Positions 10,190 to 21,000 of a DNA stretch of 23,056 nt are shown here, piece by piece. Position 1 is the stretch's first letter. Each line of letters begins with the position of its first letter. Below the pieces are notes generated by a model. It was given only the letters and a program-made list of their open reading frames with translations, was not told the origin of the DNA and did not search any database. The position numbers and the translations under genes are program-made. The stretch is from Penaeus vannamei. Its lineage: Eukaryota > Arthropoda > Malacostraca > Decapoda > Penaeidae. Location: contig NC_091565.1 in NCBI RefSeq assembly GCF_042767895.1, positions 38,771,856 to 38,794,911 of the forward strand. The letters are read 5' to 3'.

Positions 10190-10344
10190 TATATCGAAAA
10201 GGGAGGATTTTTTTTTTCTTTATCTCGTTATTTATTCGTTTATTTGATTCATGCTGTTTTATTTAACATTTTTACATTCACTACATCCCTAGTTATTGAT
10301 ATGGTTACAGTTGCTTATTGTGATTTGCATTTATTTCATTCTCT
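10190..10344. repeat. Dispersed repeat, copy 2
   Basis: Same-orientation relative of 7283-7456, beginning ATATCGAAAAGGGAGGA and ending at a CATTCTCTC junction with a short CT microsatellite. Its poly-T core is only 10 bases (10208-10217). Copy 1 carries a TGA inside the otherwise shared reading frame, which argues against a conserved protein. Confidence 0.85.
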
Positions 10345-10488
10345 CTCTCTTTCTCTCTTACATGAGGATGTGTGGTGTGTGTGCTTAAGAGACGAGTGGG
10401 GGGGGGGAGAGGTTGGTCAGGTATGAGTGTCGTTTGTAGGATCTTCTGTTAGGATTTTAGGATGTTAGATGTTTCGCAGTTTTCATAA
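10345..10488. other. Short CT and GT runs, G-run and unique DNA
   Basis: A CT microsatellite tail ends near 10359. It is followed by GT-rich bases, an uninterrupted G-run at about 10398-10406, and about 75 bp of unique sequence. No gene. Confidence 0.5.
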
Positions 10489-10769
10489 CGAAGAGGAGGG
10501 GAGGATGAGAGAAGGAGAGAAAGGGGGAGAGAGGGAGAGATGAGGGAAGGAAGGGAGGGAGGGAGGGAGGGAGAGAGAGAAAGATTGAGAGAGAGAGAGA
10601 AAGATTGAACGAGAGAGAGAAAAAAAGAGAAAACGACTGAGAGAGAGAGAAAGAGAAAACGACTGAGAGAGAGAGAAAGATTGAGAGACAGAAAGAGGAA
10701 GAGAGAGAGAGAGAGAAAGATTGAGTGACAGAAAGAGAGAAAGAAAGAGAGAGAGAGAAAGAGAGAGAT
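10489..10769. repeat. GA-rich polypurine tract
   Basis: GGGAGGA units give way to (GA)n with AAAGATTGA interruptions. GAGAAAACGACTGA occurs at 10627-10640 and 10653-10666, a 26-bp period. The minus-strand Ser/Leu frames over it (10449-10801) are artefacts. Confidence 0.93.
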
Positions 10770-10972
10770 TTTACATAACACAGCATTATCCCACAAATCA
10801 TATGCTAATTAAAGAAGAGATTATAGCTGAGTGTTCACAAAAATTAAGTATAATTGTCACAAATACCGGATGTGTGAGCACTTAGGAGCACTTGCTATGT
10901 ACACAAGTAGTTGGTAGAAGTATATCCCATACGTTGAATATAGGTTTAAATCATATTTATAGACACGCACAT
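10770..10972. other. AT-rich unique spacer
   Basis: About 200 bp of non-repetitive AT-rich DNA between a polypurine and a polypyrimidine tract. No open frame, RNA gene or element end is supported. Confidence 0.5.
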
Positions 10973-11013
10973 TTTCTCTCCTCTTCTCTTCTCTCTCTCT
11001 CTCTCTCTTTTCT

Positions 11014-11060
<47 letters not shown>

Positions 11061-11097
11061 CCTCACGCCTTCTCTCCCTCTCTCTTTCTCACCTCTG

Positions 11098-11128
<31 letters not shown>

Positions 11129-11209
11129 CTCTCTCTCTATCTATCTCTCTATCTATCTATCTCTCACTTTCTCTCTCTCTCTGTCTCTCTCTCTCTCTCT
11201 CTTTGCGTG
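10973..11209. repeat. (CT)n microsatellite with CTAT interruptions
   Basis: CT repeat with TTTCT, CTCAC and CTATCTAT variants, ending at a short (GT)n. The frame at 10892-11218 is mostly Ser/Leu from this repeat. Confidence 0.95.
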
Positions 11210-11572
11210 TGTGTGTGAGTAACGTCATGCATCTAATACGGAAACAAACAAACGAAACAAAGCACCGACATACGAGCTGAGTCGAACGATCACCTCAGAC
11301 GAGACGAGACAAGCAGGCAGGCAAGCAGGCAAGCACCGGGGAATCAGAAGCAGAAAACACGAGATCTCCCGGTCGCTCGAAAAGGGCCTGGCATAGCGGT
11401 GCGAGCAAGGGGTATTTCGGCTTCTCGGGTTAAACAACTGATACCTTTTGAACTAACGAGATTAGATAACCCGACCCTCATAAAACACAGCTCCAACTCG
11501 GGACTGGGAAAAAAAAAATTGACCATTAAGAAGTCCTTTTACTATGCGAAGGAACTGGACGGGAACTCCTCA
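11210..11572. other. Complex island, possible coding or transposon remnant
   Basis: About 360 bp of balanced composition, the longest complex stretch between 10.97 and 15.86 kb. A plus-strand frame opens at 11399 (MRARGISASRVKQLIPFELT...) and stays open into the TTC tract. A minus-strand frame (11526 to 11344) reads ...EAEIPLARTAMPGPFRATG. I recognise neither. TCGGGTTA (11425-11432) and TAACCCGA (11467-11474) form a perfect 8-bp inverted repeat. A small GCAGGCAA repeat lies near 11310-11333. An exon, a repeat fragment or chance all remain possible. Confidence 0.4.
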
Positions 11573-13010
11573 TCTGATTCTTCTAGTTCTTCTTGTCTCT
11601 TGTTTCCTCTTCCTGTTCTTCATTCTTCATTTTTTTTTCTTTTATTTTATTTTTTTTTTCTTCATTCTCGTTTTTTTTTCTTTTCTTTTTTTGTTCATTC
11701 TCGTTTTCTGTTTTTTTTCTTTTCTTTTCTGTTTTTTTTAATATTTTGTTTAGTTTACCTTCTTTCTCTTGTCTGCTTTCAATTATTTATTGTCTGTTCT
11801 TTTCTGCTTCTTTTCTTCTTTGGTTTCTCTTGTCGTTTATTTCTCCTTATGGTTTATTCCTCTCCTTTATCATGTTTCTTCTATACAGTCCTTTCTCCTC
11901 TCTCGTCTTTTGTTCTTTTTTATACTCCTTCTCTTTCTTCCACTTTCCTATCTCCTCATTTCTTGCTTTTTGTTCCTCCTCCCTATCTCCCTCATTCTCT
12001 TGTCACCGTCACTCTCCCCTCCTCCTCCTCCTCCTCTTTCTCCTATTCTTCTCTTTATTCCTTCTCCTTCTCCTCCTCCTCCTCTTTCTCCTATTCTTCT
12101 GTTAATTCATTCTCCTTCTCCTCTTTATTCTTTAGCCTTTTTTCTTTTATTTTCTTTTATTTACGGTTGTGCGTCTTTTCTCTCTCCCTCTTCTTCTTAT
12201 GCTTTATTCTATATTTCTTTCTTCTATTCTTCTGTTTATTTCTTCCCTTTCTCCTCTTTATTCTTTAGCCTTATGTCTTTTATTTCATTTTCTCTCTCCC
12301 TCTTCTTCTTATGTTTTATTCTGTATTTTGTCTATTCCTTTACACATGTATTCTTCACTGTTTATGTAATTCTTATTGTCTATCTATTCTTATGTTTTCT
12401 ATACCCCTTTTTCTTTTTCCTTTTTTTTTCTTTTCTTTTTCCTTTTCTTCTTATCTTTTTCTTTTTCTTCTGTTCTACATCTTATTTTTTTCTTTTTCTT
12501 TTTCTTCTGTTTTTTATCTCCTTTTTCTTTTTTTCTTTTTTTTATTCTGTTCTTTATCGTCTTTTTCTTTTTCTTCTGTTCTTATGTTGTTGTTTTTTCT
12601 TTTTCTGTTCTTTTGTTCTTTGACTTTTTCTTCTGTTCTTCTTCTGTTCTTTTGTTTTCGTTTCTGCTTCTTTTCTTTAACCCTCTGTTCTTTTTCTTCT
12701 TTTTTCATTTTCTTTTTCCTTTCCCTTTTGTTTTTCTGTTTTGTTTACTCTTTTATTTATTTTTATTTTTATTTTCTATTATTATTTTTTTTCTTATACT
12801 CTCTTCCTTTTTCTTCTATTCTTCTGTTCTTCGCGTTTTCTTCTCTTGCCATCTTTCCCCTTCGCTCCTCACAGGCCGTATAATTCTCTTTTTTTTCCTC
12901 TTCCTTTTTCATCGTCTTATTCATTTGTATTTTTCTTCTTCTTTTCCTTTTCTTTCGAAGTTTCTTCCTTTCTACTTTCTTCTTCTATTGTCCTTTCTTC
13001 CTTCTCTTTC
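11573..13010. repeat. T-rich polypyrimidine tract (TTCTTTTTC-like)
   Basis: About 1.4 kb of almost pure T and C, dominated by TTCTTTTTC, TTTTCTTTT and TTATTC units. Local tandem copies include CTCTTTCTCCTATTCTTCT with a 48-bp period (second copy near 12081) and CTCTCCCTCTTCTTCTTATG near 12182 and 12294 (about 112 bp apart). Long plus-strand frames such as 12376-14067 (563 codons) are Phe/Ser/Leu only. They stay open because stop codons need purines, so they are not genes. Confidence 0.93.
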
Positions 13011-14047
13011 TTTCTTTATTTCCACTTCTTTCTCCGCCTCGTTCGCCTTCTCTCTCTCCTTCACTTCTCTTTTTGTATTTTCTTCCTCCTTTTCCTTGTC
13101 CTCCTCCTCTTTCTTCTTATCCTCGTATTGTCCTTCTCCCTATCTTCCTCTTCCTCCTCCAACTTCTTCTCTTTCTCTTTCCTTCTTTCTAACCTTCCAC
13201 CCCCTGCTCCTCCTTCTCCTTACTTGCTCCTCTTCTTCCTCCTTCCTCTCCTTCTCCCTTTTCTTCCATCTCTTCCCTATCTCCCCTTCCTCCTCCTCCT
13301 TTCCTCCCTCCTCCTTCTCATCCGCTCTTCTCCTCCTCCTCCACCTCCTCCTTCTTTTCTTCTTCTTCCCCCTCCTCCTCCTCCTCCTTCTTTCTCCTAC
13401 TCCTCTTTCTTCTTCTCCTCCTCCTCATCCTCCACCACCTCCTCCTTCTTTTCTTCTTCTTCTTCTTCCTCCTCTTCCTCCTTCCTCCTCTCTGCCTCCG
13501 CTTTCTTCTTCCACACTCCCTTCTCCTCCTCCTCCTCCTCCTCCTCTTCCTCATTCTTCCCTCCTCACCCCCATCCTCATCCTCTCTCCTGCTCTTTCCT
13601 CTCCTCCCTCTTCCTCCTCCTTCTTCTTCTTTTTATTCTGCTTCCCTCCGCTCTTTCTCGTCCTCCTCCTTCCTTGTCCTTCCTCCTCCCTCCTTCTCCC
13701 GCTCTTCTTCCTCCTCCTTCTCCACCTCTTTCTCCTCTTCTCTTCTTCTTCCTCCTCCTCCTTCTTCTCCTATCTTCCTTCCTCCTCCTCCTTCTCCATC
13801 TCCTCCTCCTCCTTCTCCTCATTCTTCTTCTCCTCCTCCCACTCTTCCTCCTCCTCCTCCTTCTCCATCTCCTCCTCCTCCTTCTCCTCATTCTTCTTCT
13901 CCTCCTCCCTCCCTTCCTCCCTCCTCCTCACTCCTTCTTCCTCCTCCTCTCCTTCTCTTCTTCTTCTCCTCCTCCTCTGTTCTTCCTTCTCCTTCTCCAT
14001 CTCTCTTTCCTCCCCACTCCCATTTTCTTCCACCTCCTCCCATCTTC
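13011..14047. repeat. (CCT/CTT)n trinucleotide polypyrimidine tract
   Basis: The tract becomes richer in C, with CTCCTCCTC and TTCTTCTTC units. Inside it a 69-bp tandem duplication is visible: TTCTCCATCTCCTCCTCC starts at 13792 and again at 13861 with matching sequence after it. Minus-strand frames here are Arg/Glu/Lys runs and are artefacts. Confidence 0.95.
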
Positions 14048-14140
14048 TCAAACATCTTGCCCAGTAGCCTGTGATAATCTCATAAATTTCGGGTGCAGCG
14101 AAGTGTAATTGCAACTGGTCTAGCAAAGAAGTAGCAGTTC
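14048..14140. other. Complex 93-bp island inside the pyrimidine tract
   Basis: The only mixed sequence in nearly 3 kb. On the minus strand it reads without stops as a varied peptide, MLDQLQLHFAAPEIYEIITG then YWARCLRRW, unlike the low-complexity frames around it. On the plus strand a frame ends here at a TAA. No splice acceptor is evident on the minus strand, where the upstream bases are purines. Possibly an exon or transposon fragment; I do not recognise the protein. Confidence 0.4.
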
Positions 14141-14516
14141 CCTCCTCCTCTCCCTCCTTCCTTCTCCTTCCTCCTCTTCCTCCCTCTCCTCTTCCTTCCT
14201 CTCCTCCTCCTCCTCCTTACCCCTCCCACGATTCATCCTCCTCCTCCTTCTCCATCACCTCCCCTCTACCTACACCCTCATTCCTCCTCTCCTCCTACCT
14301 TCCTCACGCCCCTCCTCCTCCTTCCTCATCCTCCATCTCCTCCTCCCCTCCCTCTCCTCTCACTCTTCTTCTCCTCCCTCCTCCTTCTCACTCCTCACCC
14401 CTCCCTCCTTCTCCATCTCCTCCCCCTCCCCTCCTCATTCTTCTTACTCCTCCTTCCTCCTTCTCCCACTATTCCTCCTCCTCTTCCTTCACTTTTCTTC
14501 CCCACCCCCTCCACCC
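14141..14516. repeat. (CCT)n polypyrimidine tract, continuation
   Basis: Resumes the CTCCTCC/CCTTCC tract after the island. It has slightly more A (CACTC, CATCTCC) than the preceding part and ends at CCCACCCCCTCCACCCG. Confidence 0.92.
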
Positions 14517-14532
14517 GACACCGATACTGGAT

Positions 14533-14645
14533 CGTGCGCGAGCGGAGGGCGGGGGAGGGGGGGGGGAGAGAGGAGAGGAGAGGTGAGGAGAGGGAGCAAG
14601 GGTAAAGAGGGAGGGAGGGTGGGGAAGGGGGAGGGAGAGGGAGTC
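14533..14645. repeat. G-rich polypurine tract
   Basis: Begins shortly after the pyrimidine tract, with the opposite strand bias: G5-G10 runs, GGAGAGGAGA, then GGGAGGG. G-quadruplex formation on the plus strand is plausible. A short mixed linker at 14517-14532 separates the two tracts. Confidence 0.9.
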
Positions 14646-14820
14646 AGAAGAGGACGGCCGGGGATGTTGTCAATTCTGTACACACGCATACACACTGACA
14701 CGCACACAGTTGCCTACACTCGCGCACAGACAATTGCAAGCTGCAACTTGTGCCTTCACAACGGCAGGCAAACACGGCGAGCGCTAACAACAAGCATCGG
14801 GTCTTCTTGCCTTCCTGGAT
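14646..14820. other. Complex island with CA-rich core
   Basis: Contains CACACGCATACACACTGACACGCACACA and a near-palindrome TTGCAAGCTGCAA at about 14733-14745. Overlapping frames on both strands extend into purine repeats and are unconvincing. No RNA gene recognised. Confidence 0.45.
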
Positions 14821-15778
14821 GTCAGAGGGAGAGAAAGAGGGAAGAGGGAGGGAGGGGGAAAGAAAGAGGGAGGAGGGAGAGGGAGGGAGGGAGGGGAAAG
14901 AAAGAGGGAGACAGGAGGGTGTGGAGGGGGAGAGAAAGTTAAGAGGAGGAGGGAGAGTGGGGGAGTAAAAGAAGAAGAGGAGAGGGAGGAGGGGGAGGGA
15001 GGGGGAGAAAGAAGGAGTGAGGAGTGGAAAGGGAGGGAGAGGGGGAGAGAAAGAGGGAGAAGAAGGGAGAGGGAGAGGAGGGGGGGAGAGTAAGGAGTGG
15101 ATGGTAGGGGAGAGGGAGGGAGGGGGGTGAGAGAGAAAGAAGGAGGAGGAGGGAGGGGGGGAGAAAGAGGGAGGAGGAGGGAGGGGGAGAGAAAAGAGGG
15201 AGAGGGAGGAGGGATTGGGGAGAGAAAGATAGGGTGGAGGTGAGAGAGCAGAGGGAAAGGAAAGAGAGGATGTAGGGGGGAGAGAAAGAAAGGAGGTGAG
15301 AGGGGAGAGGGATGTAGGGGAGAGAGAAAGAAGGGAGGTGAGAGGGAGAGGGATGTAGGGGGAGAGAAAAAGGGAGAGGGTGGGAGGGACGGGGTAAAGA
15401 AAAAAGGGGAGGAGAGGAAGAGGGAAAGTAGGAGTAGAGAGAGCTTGTAGGTGAGGGGAGCAGAAAAGAGGGAAAACAGAATGAGAGGAGGAGGGAGTTG
15501 GGAGAGAAAGAAGGGGAGGGGAGAGAGAGAGGGAAAGGAGGGAGAGGGAGGTAAGGGGAGAGAGGAAAAGGGAGGCGAGAGAGAGAGGGAAAGGAGGGAG
15601 ACGGAGGGAGGGGGAGAGAAAGAGAGAGGAGGGAGGGAGGGGGAGAGAAAGAGAGTGAGAGAAAGGCAAGAGAGAGAGAGAGAAGAGAAGAGAAGAGAGA
15701 AAGAAATAGAAAGAAAGAAGGAGAGAAACAGAGAGAAAAGAAAGAAAGAAAGAATCCCCTAATGAAAGAAATAAAGAC
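14821..15778. repeat. GGGAGAGAAAGA polypurine tract, about 0.95 kb
   Basis: Almost pure G/A with degenerate GGGAGAGAAAGA, GGAGGAGGGAGG and GGAGAGGG units, becoming A-richer (AAAGAAAGAAAG) past 15690. The minus-strand frames of 281 and 389 codons are Ser/Leu/Pro translations of the CT complement. Confidence 0.95.
15269..15370 (+). repeat. 41-42 bp minisatellite nested in the polypurine tract
   Basis: GATGTAGGGG occurs at 15269, 15311 and 15352, spacing 42 then 41 bp, separated by closely similar AGAGAAAGAARGGAGGTGAG segments. The rare T marks the periodicity in an otherwise two-letter tract. Confidence 0.88.
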
Positions 15779-15788
15779 CCACAAGTAT

Positions 15789-15862
15789 CAAACAAACAAA
15801 CAAACAAAAACAAACAAACAAAGAGAACGAAGAGATAGAACCAAGAGAGAGAGAGAGAGAGA
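15789..15862. repeat. (CAAA)n and (GA)n microsatellites
   Basis: AAAC/CAAA tetranucleotide repeat from 15789 to about 15822, a short linker, then (GA)n at about 15846-15862. Confidence 0.92.
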
Positions 15863-16002
15863 TCATTAGCGAGAGAACATTTTCAAAGAACACCAGCAGT
15901 CAACCTCAGTGCACACAGGGTCCTGAGCCACTCCTCTATCCCGGCGGAGTGGGAGAGGCACTTCAATGCTGCTGTTTCTCCATCGATTTTGGAGATAATA
16001 TT
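15863..16002. other. Unique spacer
   Basis: About 140 bp of non-repetitive DNA. The 285-codon plus-strand frame starts in it (15949) but immediately becomes Ser/Gly from the following trinucleotide array, so its non-repeat N-terminal part is too short to support a gene. Confidence 0.5.
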
Positions 16003-16678
16003 AATCGTAGTAGTCGTTGTAGAAGGTGTAGTAGTAGTGGTAGTGGTGGTGGTAGTGGTGGTAGTAGTAGTGGTGGTAGTAGTAGTGGTGGTGGTGGTAG
16101 TGGTGGTAGTAGTAGTGGTGGTAGTAGTAGTGGTGGTGGTGGTAGTGGTAGTAGTAGTAGTAGTGGTGGTGGTGGTAGTGGTAGTAGTAGTAGTGGTGGT
16201 GGTGGTGGTAGTAGTAGTAATGGTAGTAGTGGTGGTGGGAGTAGTGGTGGTGGTAGTGGTAGTAGTTGTAGTAGTAGTAGTATTAGTGGTGGTGGTAGTA
16301 ATGGTGGTGGTAGTAGTGGTGGTAGTAGTTGTAATAGAAGCAGTAGTAGTAGCAGGAGTAGTAATAGGGGTAGTAGTAGTAGAAACATCAGTAGTAGTGG
16401 TTGTTGTAGTAGAAGTAGTCGCAGTGGAAGTAATGATAGTAGTAGTAGCAGCAGTAGTAGGGGTAATAGCAGGAGTAGTAGTAGAAACAGTAGTAGTAGC
16501 AGAAGTACTCGTAGTGGAAGCAGTAGTAATAATAGCAATAGTAGCAGTAGTAGTTGTTTTTGTAATAGGAGTAATAGTAAAAGGAGTAGTTGTTGTTGTA
16601 GTAGTAGAAGCAATTGCAGAGTAGAAGTAGCAATTGTAGTATTAGAAGTAGTACTAGCAATAGTAGTCGTATTACTGG
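16003..16678. repeat. (AGT/GGT)n trinucleotide array
   Basis: About 675 bp of AGT and GGT units, mostly pure to 16330 and then mixed with AGC, AGA and TGT. A 45-bp longer period is visible in the 5' part, seen in translation as a repeated SSSGGGGSGG pattern. Ser/Gly, Val and Leu frames are all phases of the same array and are not linkers of a real protein. Confidence 0.95.
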
Positions 16679-16940
16679 AGGCAACTTCTCCCACTTACAA
16701 AAATATAACCAAAACATACCGGTTTGCAGTTACAGCAAATTTGGGTGCTAGGTGTTTATATCCTTATATATTCGTCGGTGACACAACGTGCGTGCTATGT
16801 TTATGACATGGAGAAAATTTATCACCATGAAAGCGACCCATATATGTACTGGGAAGGCCTCTATCCGTCAACTGTCCTCTTGCATTTACTAAGTAAAATA
16901 TATGGATAGTACATACTTAAGTATATATGTATAGCTGTGT
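16679..16940. other. AT-rich unique island
   Basis: About 260 bp of complex sequence ending in ATACTTAAGTATATATGTAT. Short plus-strand frames cross it without recognisable content. Nothing else seen. Confidence 0.5.
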
Positions 16941-16978
16941 ATGTGTTGGGGGGAGGGGTTGTGGGGGTGGGGAGGGGA

Positions 16979-17033
<55 letters not shown>

Positions 17034-17345
17034 GTGTGTGTGTGTGTGTTTAGCTAGAAAGGTATATAGATAGATAGATATAGAGAGGGATAGAGTGAAA
17101 AGATTAGAGCGAGAAAGAGACAGAGACAAACTTGAAGGAGAGAGAGAGAGAGAGGCAGACGGAAAAGAAACGAGAGAGAGAGAGACAGGCAGACAGAAAA
17201 AGAAAGATATAGAGAGAGAGACAGAGACAGAGAAAGAGAGAGGCAGACAGAAAAAGAAGAGAGAGAGAGAGAGAGAGGCAGACAGAAAAAGAAAGAGAGA
17301 GACAGGCAAACAGAAAAAGAAAAGAAAAGAAAGAGAGAGAGAAAT
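16941..17345. repeat. G-rich, (GA)n, (GT)n and GGCAGACAGAAAAAG minisatellite block
   Basis: A G-rich start is followed by pure (GA)n at about 16990-17024 and (GT)n at 17034-17049. A GA-rich minisatellite comes next, in which GGCAGACAGAAAAAG or a close variant (GGCAGACGG, GGCAAACAG) recurs about five times between 17153 and 17330. Frames over it are Arg/Glu/Lys or Ser/Leu artefacts. Confidence 0.93.
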
Positions 17346-17556
17346 ACCTTCAACCCAGTCGATTTGTCAACCGGCTTCCGAAAACATCCATCACCCAATC
17401 GAGCCACCTACACACGTCTCCCGCCCCACCTATCTTTTATTCATCAATCTCCCTGTCTCCAACCCAGCCCCCGTCGCCTTCCCAAGCACTCATGAAACCC
17501 TCACCCGGAGAGCTCCCTTCCCATTCCCACGTCGCGGGTCCCTCGGGGGCCAAGCC
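17346..17556. other. Unique sequence ending at the scaffold gap
   Basis: About 210 bp of C-rich mixed sequence. It contains no trace of the 26-bp unit found on the other side of the gap, so the left edge of that array is not represented here. No gene recognised. Confidence 0.6.
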
Positions 17557-18056
17557 NNNNNNNNNNNNNNNNNNNNNNNNNNNNNNNNNNNNNNNNNNNN
17601 NNNNNNNNNNNNNNNNNNNNNNNNNNNNNNNNNNNNNNNNNNNNNNNNNNNNNNNNNNNNNNNNNNNNNNNNNNNNNNNNNNNNNNNNNNNNNNNNNNNN
17701 NNNNNNNNNNNNNNNNNNNNNNNNNNNNNNNNNNNNNNNNNNNNNNNNNNNNNNNNNNNNNNNNNNNNNNNNNNNNNNNNNNNNNNNNNNNNNNNNNNNN
17801 NNNNNNNNNNNNNNNNNNNNNNNNNNNNNNNNNNNNNNNNNNNNNNNNNNNNNNNNNNNNNNNNNNNNNNNNNNNNNNNNNNNNNNNNNNNNNNNNNNNN
17901 NNNNNNNNNNNNNNNNNNNNNNNNNNNNNNNNNNNNNNNNNNNNNNNNNNNNNNNNNNNNNNNNNNNNNNNNNNNNNNNNNNNNNNNNNNNNNNNNNNNN
18001 NNNNNNNNNNNNNNNNNNNNNNNNNNNNNNNNNNNNNNNNNNNNNNNNNNNNNNNN
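17557..18056. other. Assembly gap, 500 N
   Basis: Exactly 500 N, a round number typical of a fixed-length scaffolding gap rather than a measured distance. Frames reported across it are meaningless. Confidence 0.99.
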
Positions 18057-21000
18057 TGGAGGCACAGTGCATATGAATCTTAAGGAGGCACAGTGCATAT
18101 GAATCTTATGGAGGCACAGTGCACATGAATCTTAAGGAGGCACAGTGCATATGAATCTTATGGAGGCACAGTACACATGAATCTTAAGGAGGCACAGTGC
18201 ATATGAATCTTATGGAGGCACAGTACACATGAATCTTATGGAGGCACAGTACACATGAATCTTATGGAGGCACAGTGCATATGAATCTTATGGAGGCACA
18301 GTGCATATGAATCTTATGGAGGCACAGTGCATATGAATCTTAAGGAGGCACAGTGCATATGAATCTTATGGAGGCACAGTACACATGAATCTTATGGAGG
18401 CGCAGTACACATGAATCTTATGGAGGCGCAGTGCACATGAATCTTATGGAGGCACAGTACACATGAATCTTATGGAGGCGCAGTGCACATGAATCTTATG
18501 GAGGCGCAGTACACATGAATCTTATGGAGGCACAGTACACATGAATCTTATGGAGGCGCAGTACACATGAATCTTATGGAGGCGCAGTACACATGAATCA
18601 TATGGAGGCGCAGTACACATGAATCTTATGGAGGCGCAGTACACATGAATCTTATGGAGGCGCAGTACACATGAATCATATGGAGGCGCAGTACACATGA
18701 ATCTTATGGAGGCGCAGTACACATGAATCTTATGGAGGCGCAGTACACATGAATCTTATGGAGGCGCAGTACACATGAATCTTATGGAGGCACAGTACAC
18801 ATGAATCATATGGAGGCGCAGTACACATGAATCTTATGGAGGCGCAGTGCACATGAATCTTATGGAGGCGCAGTGCACATGAATCTTATGGAGGCGCAGT
18901 ACACATGAATCATATGGAGGCGCAGTACACATGAATCTTATGGAGGCGCAGTACACATGAATCTTATGGAGGCGCAGTACACATGAATCTTATGGAGGCG
19001 CAGTACACATGAATCTTATGGAGGCACAGTACACATGAATCATATGGAGGCGCAGTACACATGAATCTTATGGAGGCGCAGTACACATGAATCATATGGA
19101 GGCGCAGTACACATGAATCTTATGGAGGCGCAGTACACATGAATCTTATGGAGGCGCAGTACACATGAATCTTATGGAGGCGCAGTACACATGAATCATA
19201 TGGAGGCGCAGTACACATGAATCTTATGGAGGCGCAGTACACATGAATCTTATGGAGGCGCAGTACACATGAATCTTATGGAGGCGCAGTACACATGAAT
19301 CTTATGGAGGCACAGTACACATGAATCATATGGAGGCGCAGTACACATGAATCTTATGGAGGCGCAGTGCACATGAATCTTATGGAGGCGCAGTGCACAT
19401 GAATCTTATGGAGGCGCAGTACACATGAATCATATGGAGGCGCAGTACACATGAATCTTATGGAGGCGCAGTACACATGAATCTTATGGAGGCGCAGTAC
19501 ACATGAATCTTATGGAGGCGCAGTACACATGAATCTTATGGAGGCGCAGTACACATGAATCTTATGGAGGCACAGTACACATGAATCTTATGGAGGCGCA
19601 GTACACATGAATCTTATGGAGGCACAGTACACATGAATCTTATGGAGGCACAGTACACATGAATCTTATGGAGGCGCAGTACACATGAATCTTATGGAGG
19701 CGCAGTACACATGAATCTTATGGAGGCACAGTACACATGAATCTTATGGAGGCACAGTACACATGAATCTTATGGAGGCACAGTACACATGAATCTTATG
19801 GAGGCACAGTACACATGAATCTTATGGAGGCGCAGTACACATGAATCTTATGGAGGCGCAGTACACATGAATCTTATGGAGGCGCAGTACACATGAATCT
19901 TATGGAGGCGCAGTACACATGAATCTTATGGAGGCGCAGTACACATGAATCTTATGGAGGCGCAGTACACATGAATCTTATGGAGGCGCAGTACACATGA
20001 ATCTTATGGAGGCACAGTACACATGAATCATATGGAGGCGCAGTACACATGAATCTTATGGAGGCGCAGTGCACATGAATCTTATGGAGGCGCAGTACAC
20101 ATGAATCTTATGGAGGCGCAGTACACATGAATCTTATGGAGGCGCAGTGCACATGAATCTTATGGAGGCGCAGTACACATGAATCTTATGGAGGCGCAGT
20201 ACACATGAATCTTATGGAGGCGCAGTACACATGAATCTTATGGAGGCGCAGTGCACATGAATCTTATGGAGGCGCAGTACACATGAATCTTATGGAGGCA
20301 CAGTACACATGAATCTTATGGAGGCGCAGTACACATGAATCTTATGGAGGCGCAGTACACATGAATCTTATGGAGGCGCAGTACACATGAATCTTATGGA
20401 GGCGCAGTACACATGAATCTTATGGAGGCGCAGTGCACATGAATCTTATGGAGGCGCAGTGCACATGAATCTTATGGAGGCGCAGTGCACATGAATCTTA
20501 TGGAGGCGCAGTACACATGAATCTTATGGAGGCGCAGTACACATGAATCTTATGGAGGCGCAGTACACATGAATCTTATGGAGGCGCAGTACACATGAAT
20601 CTTATGGAGGCGCAGTACACATGAATCTTATGGAGGCGCAGTGCACATGAATCTTATGGAGGCGCAGTGCACATGAATCTTATGGAGGCGCAGTGCACAT
20701 GAATCTTATGGAGGCGCAGTACACATGAATCTTATGGAGGCGCAGTGCACATGAATCTTATGGAGGCGCAGTACACATGAATCTTATGGAGGCGCAGTGC
20801 ACATGAATCTTATGGAGGCGCAGTACACATGAATCTTATGGAGGCGCAGTACACATGAATCTTATGGAGGCGCAGTGCACATGAATCTTATGGAGGCGCA
20901 GTACACATGAATCATATGGAGGCGCAGTACACATGAATCTTATGGAGGCGCAGTACACATGAATCTTATGGGGGCGCAGTGCACATGAATCTTATGGAGG

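Noticed and set aside
12376..14067. 563-codon open frame on the plus strand
   Set aside because: Lies entirely in a polypyrimidine tract where stop codons, which need purines, cannot occur. Its product is Phe/Ser/Leu/Pro with no domain; other frames and the opposite strand are equally open.
14644..15813. 389-codon minus-strand frame
   Set aside because: Ser/Leu/Pro translation of the complement of a GA tract; no recognisable domain.
15949..16806. 285-codon Ser/Gly-rich frame resembling a linker or silk-like protein
   Set aside because: Translation of an (AGT/GGT)n array; the same array also gives poly-Val and poly-Leu frames. No signal peptide or non-repeat domain.
17095..18102. Frames crossing the N block
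   Set aside because: They consist mostly of unknown residues from the assembly gap.
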